Assembly: GCF_001578185.1 (NCBI RefSeq)
Contig: NZ_CP011008.1
Location: forward strand, 524,001-588,000
Direction: 5' to 3'
Length of the DNA stretch: 64,000 bases
Source of the DNA: Peribacillus simplex
GTDB lineage: Bacteria > Bacillota > Bacilli > Bacillales > DSM-1321
A program made the position numbers and the translations under genes. Below the pieces are notes generated by a model that had not been told where the DNA came from, did not search any database, and saw only the letters and a program-made list of their open reading frames with translations. How positions within the stretch are numbered: position 1 is the first letter of the stretch; each line of letters begins with the position of its first letter. Shown piece by piece: positions 25,452-34,996 of this stretch.

Positions 25452-26921
25452 TTGGATTATGGAATTATAGTATCAATTGGGATATATATGGCAGGTATGC
25501 TGTTAATTGGTTATTTCGCCTATCGGAAAACGGCCAACTTAACAGATTATATGCTTGGCGGACGGAACTTGGGCCCGGCTGTAACTGCATTGAGTGCAGG
25601 TGCTTCCGATATGAGCGGTTGGCTATTGATGGGTCTTCCGGGTGCAATGTACATTAGCGGTTTGAGTGCTGGCTGGATTGTCATCGGCCTGTGTGCAGGA
25701 TCTTATTTAAACTGGTTATTCGTGGCGCCGCGACTTCGGACATATACGGAAGTGGCCGACAATTCGATTACGATTCCCGACTTTCTGGGAAATCGCTTTA
25801 AAGATGAATCCCGGATTTTAAAAGTGGTATCAGCATCGGTCATTTTAATTTTCTTCACCTTTTACACATCTTCAGGTATGGTAGCAGGCGGTGAGCTTTT
25901 CCGCTCCACTTTCAATTTGGACTACCGGTGGGGCATCTGGCTGACGGCGAGCGTCGTTATTCTTTATACATTATTTGGCGGATTTCTGGCTGTTAGCTGG
26001 ACGGACTTCGTACAAGGTACGATTATGTTCATTGCCTTAATTCTAGTACCAGTTGTCACGATTGTAAATATTGGTGGCTGGGATCCTACCTTCAATGAAA
26101 TAAAATCGATTAACCCGAATTTATTACATGCTTTTGAAGGAACATCAACCATAGGCATCATATCACTTCTGGCTTGGGGACTTGGTTATTTCGGCCAGCC
26201 TCATATAATCGTTCGATTCATGGCGGTTTCATCTGTTAAAGATTTGAAAAGGGCACGAAGAATCGGTATGGGCTGGATGATTTTTGCTATCGTAGGAGCC
26301 ATGTTCACCGGATTGGTAGGGATTGCTTATTTTAACCTGACAGGCAGTCCTTTAGGGGAAAGAAATGCAGAGTCTGTCTTCATCCTTTTAGCTAAAGAAC
26401 TGTTTCCTTCTTTAATTACAGGTTTCTTGTTGGCGGCGATTTTAGCAGCGGTCATGAGTACGATTGCGTCTCAGCTGTTAGTTTCGGCAAGTGCTCTGAC
26501 GGATGATTTCTATAAGCAGTTCATTCGGCCAAATGCATCGGATAAGGAATTGGTGCTGGTGGGACGGTTCGGCGTTTTGGCAATTGCTGCCATAGCCCTC
26601 ATTTTAGCTTTTAATCCCAGTGGTACGATTCTTAAATTGGTGGGTTACGCATGGGCTGGTTTTGGAGCGGCTTTCGGTCCGGTCATTTTGTTAAGCCTGT
26701 ACTGGAAGCGAATGACGAAATGGGGAGCACTGGCGGGAATGATTGTCGGTACCGCAACCGTGATCATCTGGGAAATGATTGATAAGTTCTCTGAAGTATA
26801 CGAAATCATTCCCGGTTTCATTGCTGGTACAATAGCGGTGGTTGTCTTCAGCTTATTATCGGCCAAGCCTTCAAAAGATATAGAAGAGGAATTCAATCAG
26901 GCCATCAAAAACCTCTCTTGA
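25452..26921 (+). CDS. putP: Sodium/proline symporter (PutP/OpuE type)
   Basis: 489 residues, about 13 membrane helices. SSS family. Family marks: LGGRNLGPAVTALSAGASDMSGWLLMG (Na+ and proline site), TYTEVADNSITIPDFLGNRF, GYFGQPHIIVRFMA, and AVMSTIASQLLVSASALTDDFYK. Takes up proline with Na+ as nutrient or osmoprotectant. The start is TTG with TAGGAGGA 7 bases upstream. PutP (catabolism) and OpuE (osmoprotection) cannot be told apart by sequence here: no proline dehydrogenase gene is linked, and no sigma-B promoter, which OpuE of B. subtilis has, was seen upstream. Confidence 0.88.
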   Translation: MDYGIIVSIGIYMAGMLLIGYFAYRKTANLTDYMLGGRNLGPAVTALSAGASDMSGWLLMGLPGAMYISGLSAGWIVIGLCAGSYLNWLFVAPRLRTYTEVADNSITIPDFLGNRFKDESRILKVVSASVILIFFTFYTSSGMVAGGELFRSTFNLDYRWGIWLTASVVILYTLFGGFLAVSWTDFVQGTIMFIALILVPVVTIVNIGGWDPTFNEIKSINPNLLHAFEGTSTIGIISLLAWGLGYFGQPHIIVRFMAVSSVKDLKRARRIGMGWMIFAIVGAMFTGLVGIAYFNLTGSPLGERNAESVFILLAKELFPSLITGFLLAAILAAVMSTIASQLLVSASALTDDFYKQFIRPNASDKELVLVGRFGVLAIAAIALILAFNPSGTILKLVGYAWAGFGAAFGPVILLSLYWKRMTKWGALAGMIVGTATVIIWEMIDKFSEVYEIIPGFIAGTIAVVVFSLLSAKPSKDIEEEFNQAIKNLS

Positions 26922-27007
26922 TCCTTTGAAACAGCCCAGTTAAATGGTGCTGGATTTTTTAGAGATATGAAACAATGAATGCAATATATATGATACAATA
27001 TCCAGAG

Positions 27008-27040
27008 AGTCCTTATGTTGAAAACATGAGGGCTTTTTTT
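27008..27040 (+). terminator. Terminator downstream of putP
   Basis: AGTCCTTATGTT, loop GAA, AACATGAGGGCT with two G-T pairs, then seven T residues. It is 86 bases after the stop. Confidence 0.7.
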
Positions 27041-27087
27041 GAGTGATTTGGGAATAATAAACCAAAAAACAATACAAAGGATAAAAC

Positions 27088-28365
27088 ATGAACCAATCTC
27101 ATAAAATTGCATGTAAAGTGGCTATTATATATATAATCATTGGGGTCTTATGGATTATCGTTACGGATTATATCTCTATGACACAGGCAAAGGAAGATGT
27201 TCAGATATATGCAATGTTTCAACATTCCAAAGGGTGGATTTTCATTTTCATAACCGGGCTTTTCTTATACTTCATAATTAGGTATTGGACAGGGGAAATG
27301 TTGAGGTCCCAACAGGAATTTAATCTGAAGGATGAACAGTATCAGTCACTGTTCAACCATAACCCGGATTGTGTCCTTGAACTGAATCTCGAAGGTAATG
27401 TCGTTTCGATTAACCCGGAAGCTGAAAAGCTGTTAGGTAATAACAGTGACAATTTGAAAGGCAAGAATGCGAAGCATCTCATCAACTGGAATGAAAGGGA
27501 AAAGGTATCTGTTTTCTTTATACAGTCCCTTAAAGGCGAGGCTGTAAAATTCGAAACGACCATTCAGAATAAGAGTGGTGAAGAACGGATAATCCGTGTA
27601 ACCTTTTTACCGATCATCGTTCAAGCGGAGTTGCTTGGAGTATATGCAATCGTTAGGGATATTACTGAATCACGGCGAGAAGAGGAATTGATGATCATGT
27701 CTGAAAAGCTATCCGTAATCGGACATCTGGCCGCGGCCGTGGCACATGAGATAAGGAATCCGCTGACATCGTTAAAAGGATTCGTACAGTTAATGGATAT
27801 GACGAAGGAAGTCAATCCGCTGCATTCTGATATCATGTTAAAGGAAATTGATCGAATTAATATAATCTCGAGTGAACTTTTGGTTCTCGGAAAAAAACAG
27901 GATGTCGCTTTCCAAAGGATTGATCTTGCCGACAGTTTACAACAGGTATTCACGTTAATGAAAGCAGAGACGAATTTGAATAATATCGAGATGGGGTTCA
28001 GGGTTAAAACCGCCGAACCGATTTATATTATGGCTGATACAATCGAACTTAAACAGTTGATAATCAATATTGTCAAGAACAGCATTGAAGCGATTGACGG
28101 AAATGGGAAAATTGATCTGTCGCTGCAAATCATTGATGATCAAGCTGTAGTCAGCGTGAGTGATAATGGTATAGGAATGGTACCCGAGCGCCTTGAACGG
28201 ATTGGTGAACCTTTCTATTCGACAAAGGAAAAGGGCACAGGGATCGGGCTTGCGATTTGCCGGAAGATCGTTCATCGCCTTGATGGGGAAATGCATTTTG
28301 AAAGTGAGATAAACAAAGGAACGACGGTTACAATTCGTATTCCGTTGGCTACTGGACAAGAATAA
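27088..28365 (+). CDS. Orphan PAS-domain sensor histidine kinase
   Basis: 425 residues. Two membrane helices (about 10-30 and 48-70: IIYIIIGVLWIIVTDYI and GWIFIFITGLFLYFIIRY), then a PAS domain (~80-200, beginning DEQYQSLFNHNPDCVLEL), then HisKA with the phosphorylated His in AAVAHEIRNPLTSLKGF, then HATPase_c with NIVKNSIEAI (N box), VSDNGIGM (G1), PFYSTKEKGTGIGLAI (F and G2). The kinase core resembles sporulation kinases of the KinA-KinE group, and it is orphan like those, with no response regulator adjacent. Phosphorelay input is therefore plausible but unproven. The ribosome site AAAGGAT is weak. Confidence 0.85.
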   Translation: MNQSHKIACKVAIIYIIIGVLWIIVTDYISMTQAKEDVQIYAMFQHSKGWIFIFITGLFLYFIIRYWTGEMLRSQQEFNLKDEQYQSLFNHNPDCVLELNLEGNVVSINPEAEKLLGNNSDNLKGKNAKHLINWNEREKVSVFFIQSLKGEAVKFETTIQNKSGEERIIRVTFLPIIVQAELLGVYAIVRDITESRREEELMIMSEKLSVIGHLAAAVAHEIRNPLTSLKGFVQLMDMTKEVNPLHSDIMLKEIDRINIISSELLVLGKKQDVAFQRIDLADSLQQVFTLMKAETNLNNIEMGFRVKTAEPIYIMADTIELKQLIINIVKNSIEAIDGNGKIDLSLQIIDDQAVVSVSDNGIGMVPERLERIGEPFYSTKEKGTGIGLAICRKIVHRLDGEMHFESEINKGTTVTIRIPLATGQE

Positions 28366-28412
28366 ATGGTACTATGAAAGATAGGAAAAGTTTTATATTA
28401 AAGGAGAACGAT

Positions 28413-29549
28413 ATGAGCGAATTACCTGCATTAGTGAACGATAGAAAACCATATATACAAGAGGTCTGGAAAAAATCCGGGTTCGGACAACTTACCCCGA
28501 TTCAAACGAAAGCGATTCCCGTGATTGTTGAGGGAAAAGACATCTTGGCTGAATCACCGACTGGAACCGGAAAAACTTTAGCTTATTTACTGCCATTGCT
28601 AGAAAAGATAGATCCTGAAAAAAAATCGCCCCAAGCTTTGATTTTAGCATCATCCCGTGAACTGGTTATGCAAATCAATGAAGAAATTCGCATTTGGTCA
28701 GAGGGAAGCGGTATAAATGGTGCAGCATTCATCGGCGGTGCTAATGTAAAAAGGCAGTTGGACAAACTGAAGAAGCATCCACAGGTCATTGCTGGAACAC
28801 CAGGACGGATTTACGAATTGATTGCCCAAAAAAAATTGAAGATGCATGAAGTTAAGACGATTGTACTTGATGAAGGTGACCAATTGATCACTCCAGAGCA
28901 TATGGGAACGATCAATAATATTATCAAAACAACGCTAAAAGACCGGCAAATCATGGTGTTTTCGGCAACCCTGCCAGAGGAAACGGAAAAAGCGGCCAGA
29001 GGATTCATGAATGAACCCGAAATGATCAAGGTCGATAAGCATGAAAAAATGGAATCGAAAGTGGACCATCTTTACTTTGTTGTAGAGAGACGGGAAAAAT
29101 CCAAGATTCTTGAGAAAATCACAAGACTTAAAGATGTGAAGGCCCTTGCCTTCCTTAACGATATAGCAGAGCTGAGCGTCCTACATGAAAAGCTGAGTTA
29201 TAAAGGTGTTGAAATGGGTGTGCTTCACGGGGAATCCAATAAAGTCGACCGGGAGAAGGCGCTGCGCAAGCTTCGTTCCGGAAAATCCCCGATGTTGATC
29301 GCAACGGATGTAGCGGCAAGAGGGCTAGATATAAAAGGCCTCACAGCAGTCGTTCATATTGATATGGCTGACAACATCGATCAATATATCCATAGATCAG
29401 GGAGAACAGGGCGTGCAGGTGCAGATGGCACTGTTATTTCAATCGTAACGGAAAGAGAAGAGCGAGAGTTGAAAAAAATGGCTCGTGAACTGGAGATTCC
29501 ATTAACTAGAGTAACTTTCTATGGTGGAAACATCGTAGTCGATGAATGA
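28413..29549 (+). CDS. yfmL: DEAD-box-type RNA helicase (YfmL-like)
   Basis: 378 residues, a minimal two-domain helicase core with no C-terminal extension, like B. subtilis YfmL (376), which helps ribosome assembly. Motifs: Q motif FGQLTPIQTKAIP, I ESPTGTGKT, Ia SSRELV, Ib GTPGRIYE, II DEGD (an unusual Gly in place of the Ala of DEAD), III SATLP, IV ALAFLND, V ATDVAARGLDI, VI HRSGRTGRAG. ATG at 28413 follows AAAGGAG by 6 bases and removes a 13-residue extension. It lies 47 bases after the kinase gene on the same strand and could be cotranscribed with it. Confidence 0.87.
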   Translation: MSELPALVNDRKPYIQEVWKKSGFGQLTPIQTKAIPVIVEGKDILAESPTGTGKTLAYLLPLLEKIDPEKKSPQALILASSRELVMQINEEIRIWSEGSGINGAAFIGGANVKRQLDKLKKHPQVIAGTPGRIYELIAQKKLKMHEVKTIVLDEGDQLITPEHMGTINNIIKTTLKDRQIMVFSATLPEETEKAARGFMNEPEMIKVDKHEKMESKVDHLYFVVERREKSKILEKITRLKDVKALAFLNDIAELSVLHEKLSYKGVEMGVLHGESNKVDREKALRKLRSGKSPMLIATDVAARGLDIKGLTAVVHIDMADNIDQYIHRSGRTGRAGADGTVISIVTEREERELKKMARELEIPLTRVTFYGGNIVVDE

Positions 29550-29559
29550 GTTGGGGAAA

Positions 29560-29591
29560 AGGGATGGCCGTTGCGGCTGTCTCTTTTTTTT
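29560..29591 (+). terminator. Terminator after yfmL-type gene
   Basis: A GGGATGGCCG / CGGCTGTCTC stem with G-T pairs, followed by eight T residues. Confidence 0.75.
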
Positions 29592-29657
29592 GCAGGAGTC
29601 AGATACAATCCGCAAACATGCCTGAACTCCTTCTCGTCTTGAAATTAAAGTGGATAT

Positions 29658-30551
29658 TCATTTTGCAGAATCCACTCTACATGCCTTTTCCACTGTATGG
29701 TGGGATTCCCAGTTAACCAAAAATATGCCGATGAAAATGAGTGAACCTCCAACCGCAACGTACCAGTGAACAGGCTCATCCAGCAAGAGGTAGCCAGATA
29801 GGACACCAAAAAAGGGAGCTAGAAATAGAAAGGCGCTCGTTTTGGCTGAATCCCCCTTTTGTAATAGGAAAAACCAAACAGAAAATTGAACGATGGATGC
29901 CATGATGGCCAGCCATAACAAAATAAGGATGGATGCCTGGGAAATCTTGAAAAAGGGCTGTTCAAAAAGAAATGATCCAATGAGCAGGAGAAAACCTCCG
30001 CACAGCATTTGATAGGCTGACATGACCCAAGTGTCGAAGGTATGTCCCCAAACTTTCATCAATAGGGTCGCAATGGACCACGAAATGGCTGACATCAATC
30101 CAAGAAGAGTACCGGTCTTCAAATCAAGATGTGCCCCCATTGTGATAAAAACGCCAATAAAGCCGAGCAAAACTCCCGACCATTGTTGCAAGGTGTAAAT
30201 CGTTCTAAGAAATAGCGTTCCAAAAATGACCACTAATAATGGGTTCATGAATGTCAAGATCGAAAGTTCCCCGGCTGAAATGGTCCTTAAACCTACAAAG
30301 ATGCATCCCATTACACCAGCCGTCTGGAAAAAACCGATGATACTCAATTTTGACCAGTCCTTGATCTTTTTTGGATGCGGGCGTTTGATGAGCTTGACGA
30401 CAATGGCCATGATGAAACCTGCTAGGATGAACCGAATCGCTGCAAGTAACATTGGGGAAGTATACGCTAAGCCAATTTTTCCTATAGCGAATGAAGAACC
30501 CATTAACGCAGTCGTTAAAATGACCAGAAAACCAAAAATGAATTTGTTCAT
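29658..30551 (-). CDS. EamA/DMT-family membrane transporter
   Basis: 297 residues, ten membrane helices arranged as two EamA repeats (each about 140 residues). The first begins at FLVILTTALMGSSFAIGKIGLAYTSPMLLAAIRF and the second near GTLLGLMSAISWSIATLLMKVWG. The family mostly exports amino acids, nucleosides or other metabolites. ATG at 30551 follows GGGAGGG by 7 bases and removes an 8-residue extension. Divergent from the methionine gamma-lyase gene with about 165 bases between. A metabolite-export role linked to methionine breakdown is only a guess. Confidence 0.8.
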   Translation of the reverse strand: MNKFIFGFLVILTTALMGSSFAIGKIGLAYTSPMLLAAIRFILAGFIMAIVVKLIKRPHPKKIKDWSKLSIIGFFQTAGVMGCIFVGLRTISAGELSILTFMNPLLVVIFGTLFLRTIYTLQQWSGVLLGFIGVFITMGAHLDLKTGTLLGLMSAISWSIATLLMKVWGHTFDTWVMSAYQMLCGGFLLLIGSFLFEQPFFKISQASILILLWLAIMASIVQFSVWFFLLQKGDSAKTSAFLFLAPFFGVLSGYLLLDEPVHWYVAVGGSLIFIGIFLVNWESHHTVEKACRVDSAK

Positions 30552-30716
30552 CTTGTGCCCTCCCGAAGTCTTCAACTATAAATACCAGATTGTGAAATTA
30601 TATCACACATACTAAAATATGGTTTTTTACAACAGGGATATCCATGCGTGAAAACGCTTCCTTTATGTGGATTTTTGACATATGATATCTATAGACATAG
30701 GTTAGGAGGAGATGTT

Positions 30717-31892
30717 ATGACAGGAAAGTATAAACAGTTTGAAACGGCGGTCATACATGAAGGATATGACTCGAAGAAGCATTTAGGAAGCTTGGCAACA
30801 CCATTATTCCAAACCTCAACATTCACTTTTGAAACGGCCGAGCAAGGGGAACGGCGTTTTGCCGGTATAGAAGAGGGATATATTTATTCACGCCTTGGAA
30901 ATCCGACGGTACAAGTGCTGGAAGAAAAGATTGCCGCTTTGGAAGGCGGGGAAGCTGGCCTTGCTTTCGGATCAGGTATGGCTGCAGTTTCTGCGGTGCT
31001 TTTTGCCTTAACTAAAACGGATGACCACATCCTGTGTTCACAGGGTTTATATGGTTGTACTTTTGGCCTTCTGCAGTTAATGAAAAATAAATACCGCATC
31101 ACTCATGATTTTTGTGAAATGGATACAGAAGAAAATGTAAGGAAAATGATTCGGCCGGAAACGACCTGCATTTATGTAGAAACCCCGATCAATCCGACGA
31201 TGAAAATGATTGACTTACAGATGGTAGTGAGAGTAGCGAAGGAATATAATGTGACGATTGTAGTCGATAATACGTTTTCGACACCCTACTTACAGAGACC
31301 CCTTGAATATGGGTGTGATATCGTCCTTCATAGTGCTACGAAATATCTTTGCGGACATGGGGATGTCGTTGCGGGCCTTGTCGTTGGTAAGAAGGACTTT
31401 ATTAATATGGTAGCTGGGACTACACAGAAGGATATCGGTGGAATCATTTCACCATTCGATGCCTGGTTACTATTGCGGGGGTTAAAGACCTTGCCTGTTA
31501 GGATGGATCGTCACTCAGCCAATGCAATGAACATCTTTCATGAACTTGAGAAACATCCAAAGGTGAAAAAGGTATATTATCCAGGTGATGAAGCTTCACC
31601 GGATCATTATATAATGCAAAAACAGATGAAACACGGAGGCGGCCTTATCTCCTTCGAATTGCATGGTACAAAACAGGATGCACAGGAATTCCTCAATAAA
31701 TTGAAACTTATCAAAATTGCCGTCAGTCTAGGGGATGCCGAGACATTGATCCAGCATCCCGCTACCATGACGCATTCTGCCGTTCCTGAAGAATCGCGGG
31801 AACAAATGGGCATCAGTGACCAACTGGTCCGTCTCTCAGTTGGCCTTGAAGCTTGGCAGGACATCTGGCACGATCTTCAGCAAGCTTTTTAG
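30717..31892 (+). CDS. megL: Methionine gamma-lyase
   Basis: 391 residues. Cys/Met metabolism PLP enzyme, fold type I. Splits methionine to methanethiol, ammonia and 2-oxobutyrate. Motifs: YSRLGNPTVQVLEEKIAALEGGE, GSGMAAVSAVL, and QGLYGCTFGLLQLM, with the Cys after YG that marks methionine gamma-lyases rather than cystathionine lyases. Also VVDNTFSTPYLQRPLEYG, and SATKYLCGHGD with the PLP-Lys. ATG at 30717 follows TAGGAGGAG by 5-7 bases, and the extension upstream is not translated by a good site. No SAM riboswitch, T-box or S-box precedes it. A cystathionine gamma-lyase activity cannot be fully excluded. Confidence 0.88.
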   Translation: MTGKYKQFETAVIHEGYDSKKHLGSLATPLFQTSTFTFETAEQGERRFAGIEEGYIYSRLGNPTVQVLEEKIAALEGGEAGLAFGSGMAAVSAVLFALTKTDDHILCSQGLYGCTFGLLQLMKNKYRITHDFCEMDTEENVRKMIRPETTCIYVETPINPTMKMIDLQMVVRVAKEYNVTIVVDNTFSTPYLQRPLEYGCDIVLHSATKYLCGHGDVVAGLVVGKKDFINMVAGTTQKDIGGIISPFDAWLLLRGLKTLPVRMDRHSANAMNIFHELEKHPKVKKVYYPGDEASPDHYIMQKQMKHGGGLISFELHGTKQDAQEFLNKLKLIKIAVSLGDAETLIQHPATMTHSAVPEESREQMGISDQLVRLSVGLEAWQDIWHDLQQAF

Positions 31893-31909
31893 ACCACCAG
31901 ATTTCCCTA

Positions 31910-32571
31910 TCAGTTCTTCCGATTTTTAATGAAGGTCGTGATCGACACGATAAACATGAGAGCAGCCAGAATATAAGAAATATCTGTGATTACCTGGTAG
32001 GGCGCACCATTTCGGATCCCGATGCCAACGAACGCCCAAACGAATACGAGAGGATAGCACCAATCCCGGTTTTTACCAGCAAAGACAAAGGCCAGGATTG
32101 TTGCTGCAATCAGCAAAACGATCGTCCAAGCTACACTGGAAATCCCAAAACCGTCCCATTCGATATAGGTATGGTAATAAGAAATGTCGGCGATGGCTGC
32201 AACACTCACCCAGCCGGTATAAACGGAAAACGGAAATAGGTCGAAAGGAGTATGCTCCACTTTTTTAATGCTTGTATAACTGACCAATAATATAGCCAAA
32301 AGAGCAATGATAATCGTTCGTAATGCCAAGCCAAAAGCCAAGCGCCATTTAGGACACAGCTTAAAGCGAACCAAGGGAAGGATGCCTTATTGGCAGGGCT
32401 GTTTTGATGTTTACTTAAAAACTGCCTGAATACCCAGATGGCGAGCAGAAAATAGATTAAACCCCATATGGAAAATACATAACCGGCAGGAGTGAAGAGG
32501 ACATCCAGTTTATCGGAAATCTCTCCAGGTGTTCGGCCGTTCAAAGGCAGGAAATTGGCTAAAAAATTCAT
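31910..32571 (-). pseudogene. TspO/MBR-like (tryptophan-rich sensory) membrane protein, frameshifted
   Basis: Two frames join into one membrane protein of about 235 residues. The first gives NGRTPGEISDKLDVLFTPAGYVFSIWGLIYF through LNGAWLLAWHYE (32571 to about 32310). The second, one base out, continues TIIIALLAILLVSYTSIKK to the end at 31910 (SVYTGWVSVAAIADISYY, FVWAFVGIGIRN). The break lies in the bases after WHYE near 32309. N-terminal coding text also continues upstream (AINNFLFFLFVVT) to an AGGAGG at 32626-32631, but no ATG, GTG or TTG lies in that frame, so the start seems lost too. A sequencing error could explain the shift but not both defects. Confidence 0.65.
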
Positions 32572-32829
32572 CGTGACGACGAATAGAAAGAAAAGAAAAT
32601 TGTTGATGGCAATAAGCTTGGGCTTCCTCCTTGTTTGAATTGTAATCCCTATAACCTATTCCACCAATTAGGCCCGGTTAACCTTTTGGAGCACATCGAA
32701 GTTACTTGGAGCGGAATTTCATTTTTCCATAAAGTGAGGGAGTTCCTGTAACAAATGAACCATTTAAGTTTAGAAATTTTACATCCTCACTTTAAGGTGA
32801 TAAAATATTCAAAGATTCATATTATTTTA

Positions 32830-32954
32830 GTCCTTCGGGGTCGGGTGAAAATCCCAACCGGCGGTGATGAAGAAATTCTAAGCCCGCGAGCCTGATAAAG
32901 GCAGGATTTGGTGAGATTCCAAAGCCGACAGTAAAGTCTGGATGGGAGAAGGAC
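32830..32954 (+). ncRNA. FMN riboswitch (RFN element)
   Basis: Closing helix GTCCTTC / GAAGGAC, with the conserved inner blocks GGGTCGGGTGAAAATCCC, ACCGGCGGT, AAGCCCGCGAGC, GGATTTGGTGAGATTCCAAAGCCGACAG-type core and GTCTGGATGGGAG. FMN binding switches off the rib operon downstream. It is followed by an alternative pairing region (GTGTATAC / GTATACAG) and a terminator at 33050-33080, so control is by premature termination. Confidence 0.95.
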
Positions 32955-33049
32955 GTGTGGAACCCAAGTGTATACGTACGCCTAATTTTTCAAAAAAGAA
33001 AATATTGGGCTTTTTAGGTATACAGTTTTTTTCACTCATTTCTCCTGTT

Positions 33050-33080
33050 AACTCCTTAGGTCATCCTAAGGGGTTTTTTT
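33050..33080 (+). terminator. Riboswitch-controlled terminator before ribE
   Basis: AACTCCTTAGG, loop TCAT, CCTAAGGGGTT, then T residues, 25 bases before the ribE start. Part of the FMN switch. Confidence 0.8.
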
Positions 33081-33104
33081 ATATTTTATAAAAGGGGGAA
33101 AAAC

Positions 33105-33743
33105 ATGTTTACGGGAATCATCGAGGATATCGGTACCGTCCATTCCTTGAAAAAAGGGAAAAGCAGTATGGAGTTGTCGATTCGTTCTGAAAAAATCCTT
33201 GAAGATGTTCATCTGGGGGATAGTATTTCAGTCAACGGGGTCTGCTTAACGGTAACGTCCTTCACGAAAAGTTTGTTTACGGTCGACGTAATGCCGGAAA
33301 CGGTCAAAGCTTCCTCGATCCGGACGTTAAAATTGGGATCACCTGTGAATCTCGAACGAGCCATGAGTGCACAGGGAAGGTTTGGCGGTCATTTTGTTTC
33401 AGGTCATATCGACGGGACCGGAACAATCATAAAAAAAGAACGAAAAGAAAATGCCGTATATTATGTAATCCAATTGGAAGAAGGGCTCAGTGCCTTTTGC
33501 ATTCCAAAAGGCTCTGTAGCCATTGATGGAACGAGCCTGACGATATTTGGAATTGAACGAAACCTTTTGACTGTATCTCTGATTCCATTGACTCATCAGG
33601 ACACCGTATTGGGACAAAAAGCGGCTGGCGATATCGTTAACATTGAAAACGACATGATAGGGAAATATATTATACATCAAATGAAAAATGGCGATTCAAA
33701 ACCAGGACTGAATTTAGAGTTTTTGGCAGAGCACGGATTCTAA
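33105..33743 (+). CDS. ribE: Riboflavin synthase (alpha subunit)
   Basis: 212 residues. Converts two 6,7-dimethyl-8-ribityllumazine molecules to riboflavin. Two lumazine-binding repeats are visible: [12 protein letters not shown] ... [11 protein letters not shown] ... VNLERAM in the first half and [16 protein letters not shown] ... [11 protein letters not shown] ... [12 protein letters not shown] in the second. The ribosome site AAAGGGGG precedes the ATG. It is the first gene after the FMN riboswitch. In B. subtilis ribD comes first, and here it is absent. Confidence 0.95.
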   Translation: MFTGIIEDIGTVHSLKKGKSSMELSIRSEKILEDVHLGDSISVNGVCLTVTSFTKSLFTVDVMPETVKASSIRTLKLGSPVNLERAMSAQGRFGGHFVSGHIDGTGTIIKKERKENAVYYVIQLEEGLSAFCIPKGSVAIDGTSLTIFGIERNLLTVSLIPLTHQDTVLGQKAAGDIVNIENDMIGKYIIHQMKNGDSKPGLNLEFLAEHGF

Positions 33744-33761
33744 TAAAAGGGCGGTGTAATG

Positions 33762-34409
33762 ATGTTCCATACAATTGAAGAAGCGATCGAGGATTTGAAA
33801 GCTGGCAAGGTAGTAATCGTATCCGATGATGAAGACCGTGAAAACGAAGGGGATTTCGTCTTGTTGGCCGAAAAGGCTACGCCGGAAGCGATCAATTTCA
33901 TGGCGACTCATGGACGAGGTTTGATATGTACAACCATTACAGAAGAACTGGCAGGGAAATTGAACCTGCATCCTATGGTAGGAGAAAATACCGATCATCA
34001 TGGTACTGCCTTTACGGTAAGTGTTGATCATAAAAGCACTTCGACAGGAATAAGTGCTTTTGAACGGTCCTTGACCATTCTTGAGCTTCTTAAAGAAGGT
34101 TCGGTTGCTGAAGATTTTCAAAGGCCTGGTCACACTTTTCCGATAGTCGCTAAAGAAGGCGGCGTATTAAGGAGGGCAGGACATACGGAGGCTTCGGTGG
34201 ATTTGGCAAAATTATGCGGTGCCGCTCCAGCTGGTGTCATATGTGAAATCATGAATGATGATGGATCGATGGCACGCGTATCCGATTTAGAAGTCATCGC
34301 TGGGAAATTCAACCTGAAGTTCATTACGATAGCCGATTTGATTCGGTATCTTGAACAAAGTGATACAATCGGGAAACAGGCACTTGAACTGAACATCCCG
34401 AATGCTTGA
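33762..34409 (+). CDS. ribB: 3,4-dihydroxy-2-butanone-4-phosphate synthase, RibB domain only
   Basis: 215 residues. Makes the 4-carbon precursor of riboflavin from ribulose 5-phosphate. Motifs: [13 protein letters not shown] (acidic metal-binding loop), [49 protein letters not shown]. Bacilli normally carry a RibBA fusion of about 398 residues, and this protein stops after the DHBP synthase domain ([24 protein letters not shown]), exactly at the point where the GTP cyclohydrolase II domain would begin. No RibA remnant follows in the 69 bases before ribH. The second ATG (33762) matches the usual MFHTIEEA start. Confidence 0.9.
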   Translation: MFHTIEEAIEDLKAGKVVIVSDDEDRENEGDFVLLAEKATPEAINFMATHGRGLICTTITEELAGKLNLHPMVGENTDHHGTAFTVSVDHKSTSTGISAFERSLTILELLKEGSVAEDFQRPGHTFPIVAKEGGVLRRAGHTEASVDLAKLCGAAPAGVICEIMNDDGSMARVSDLEVIAGKFNLKFITIADLIRYLEQSDTIGKQALELNIPNA

Positions 34410-34478
34410 AGGATTTTTAGCGAAATTAATCTTTAAATGAAAAAAATGATATTTTTTAAAAATTAGGAGGAATTGGAC

Positions 34479-34949
34479 ATGGGGAAAGTTATTGAAGCAC
34501 AATTAATAGGATCAGGATTGAAAGTCGGAATCGTGGTAGGAAGATTTAATGAGTTTATCACAAGCAAGCTTTTAGGAGGGGCATTGGATGGCCTTAAGCG
34601 TCATGGCGTTGATGAAAATGATGTTGACATCGCGTGGGTGCCGGGTGCTTTCGAACTTCCGTTAATTGCGAAGAAACTTGTGAATACGGGTAAATACGAT
34701 GCGGTTATCGGACTTGGAACGGTAATCAGGGGTGCCACTTCACATTATGATTATGTCTGCAATGAAGCAGCTAAAGGCATGGCTTCCGTTTCCTTGGACA
34801 CAGGTGTACCGGTTATCTTCGGTTTGTTGACAACTGAGAACATTGAACAAGCCATTGAACGTGCCGGAACAAAATCAGGTAACAAAGGCTATGAAGCTGC
34901 CGTTAGTGCCATTGAAATGGCCAACCTTGGAAAATTGATAGAACAGTGA
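34479..34949 (+). CDS. ribH: 6,7-dimethyl-8-ribityllumazine synthase
   Basis: 156 residues. Condenses 5-amino-6-ribitylaminouracil with the RibB product, forming the substrate of RibE. Motifs: [21 protein letters not shown] (substrate loop), [33 protein letters not shown] with the catalytic His, and [23 protein letters not shown] at 34479 is used because AGGAGG lies 8 bases upstream. The in-frame TTG at 34473 is too close. Last gene of the ribE-ribB-ribH operon. Confidence 0.95.
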   Translation: MGKVIEAQLIGSGLKVGIVVGRFNEFITSKLLGGALDGLKRHGVDENDVDIAWVPGAFELPLIAKKLVNTGKYDAVIGLGTVIRGATSHYDYVCNEAAKGMASVSLDTGVPVIFGLLTTENIEQAIERAGTKSGNKGYEAAVSAIEMANLGKLIEQ

Positions 34950-34960
34950 TTTCACATCAG

Positions 34961-34996
34961 GAAAGCCGCAGGGAATAACATTCCCTGCGGCTTTTT
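34961..34996 (+). terminator. Terminator of the rib operon
   Basis: AAAGCCGCAGGGAAT, loop AAC, ATTCCCTGCGGCTTTTT. Very stable, 15-bp stem. Confidence 0.92.

Noticed and set aside
30576..30716. SAM riboswitch, T-box or cre upstream of megL
   Set aside because: No S-box or T-box core is present. GTGAAAACGCTTCCTTT at 30648 differs from the cre consensus at several defined positions.
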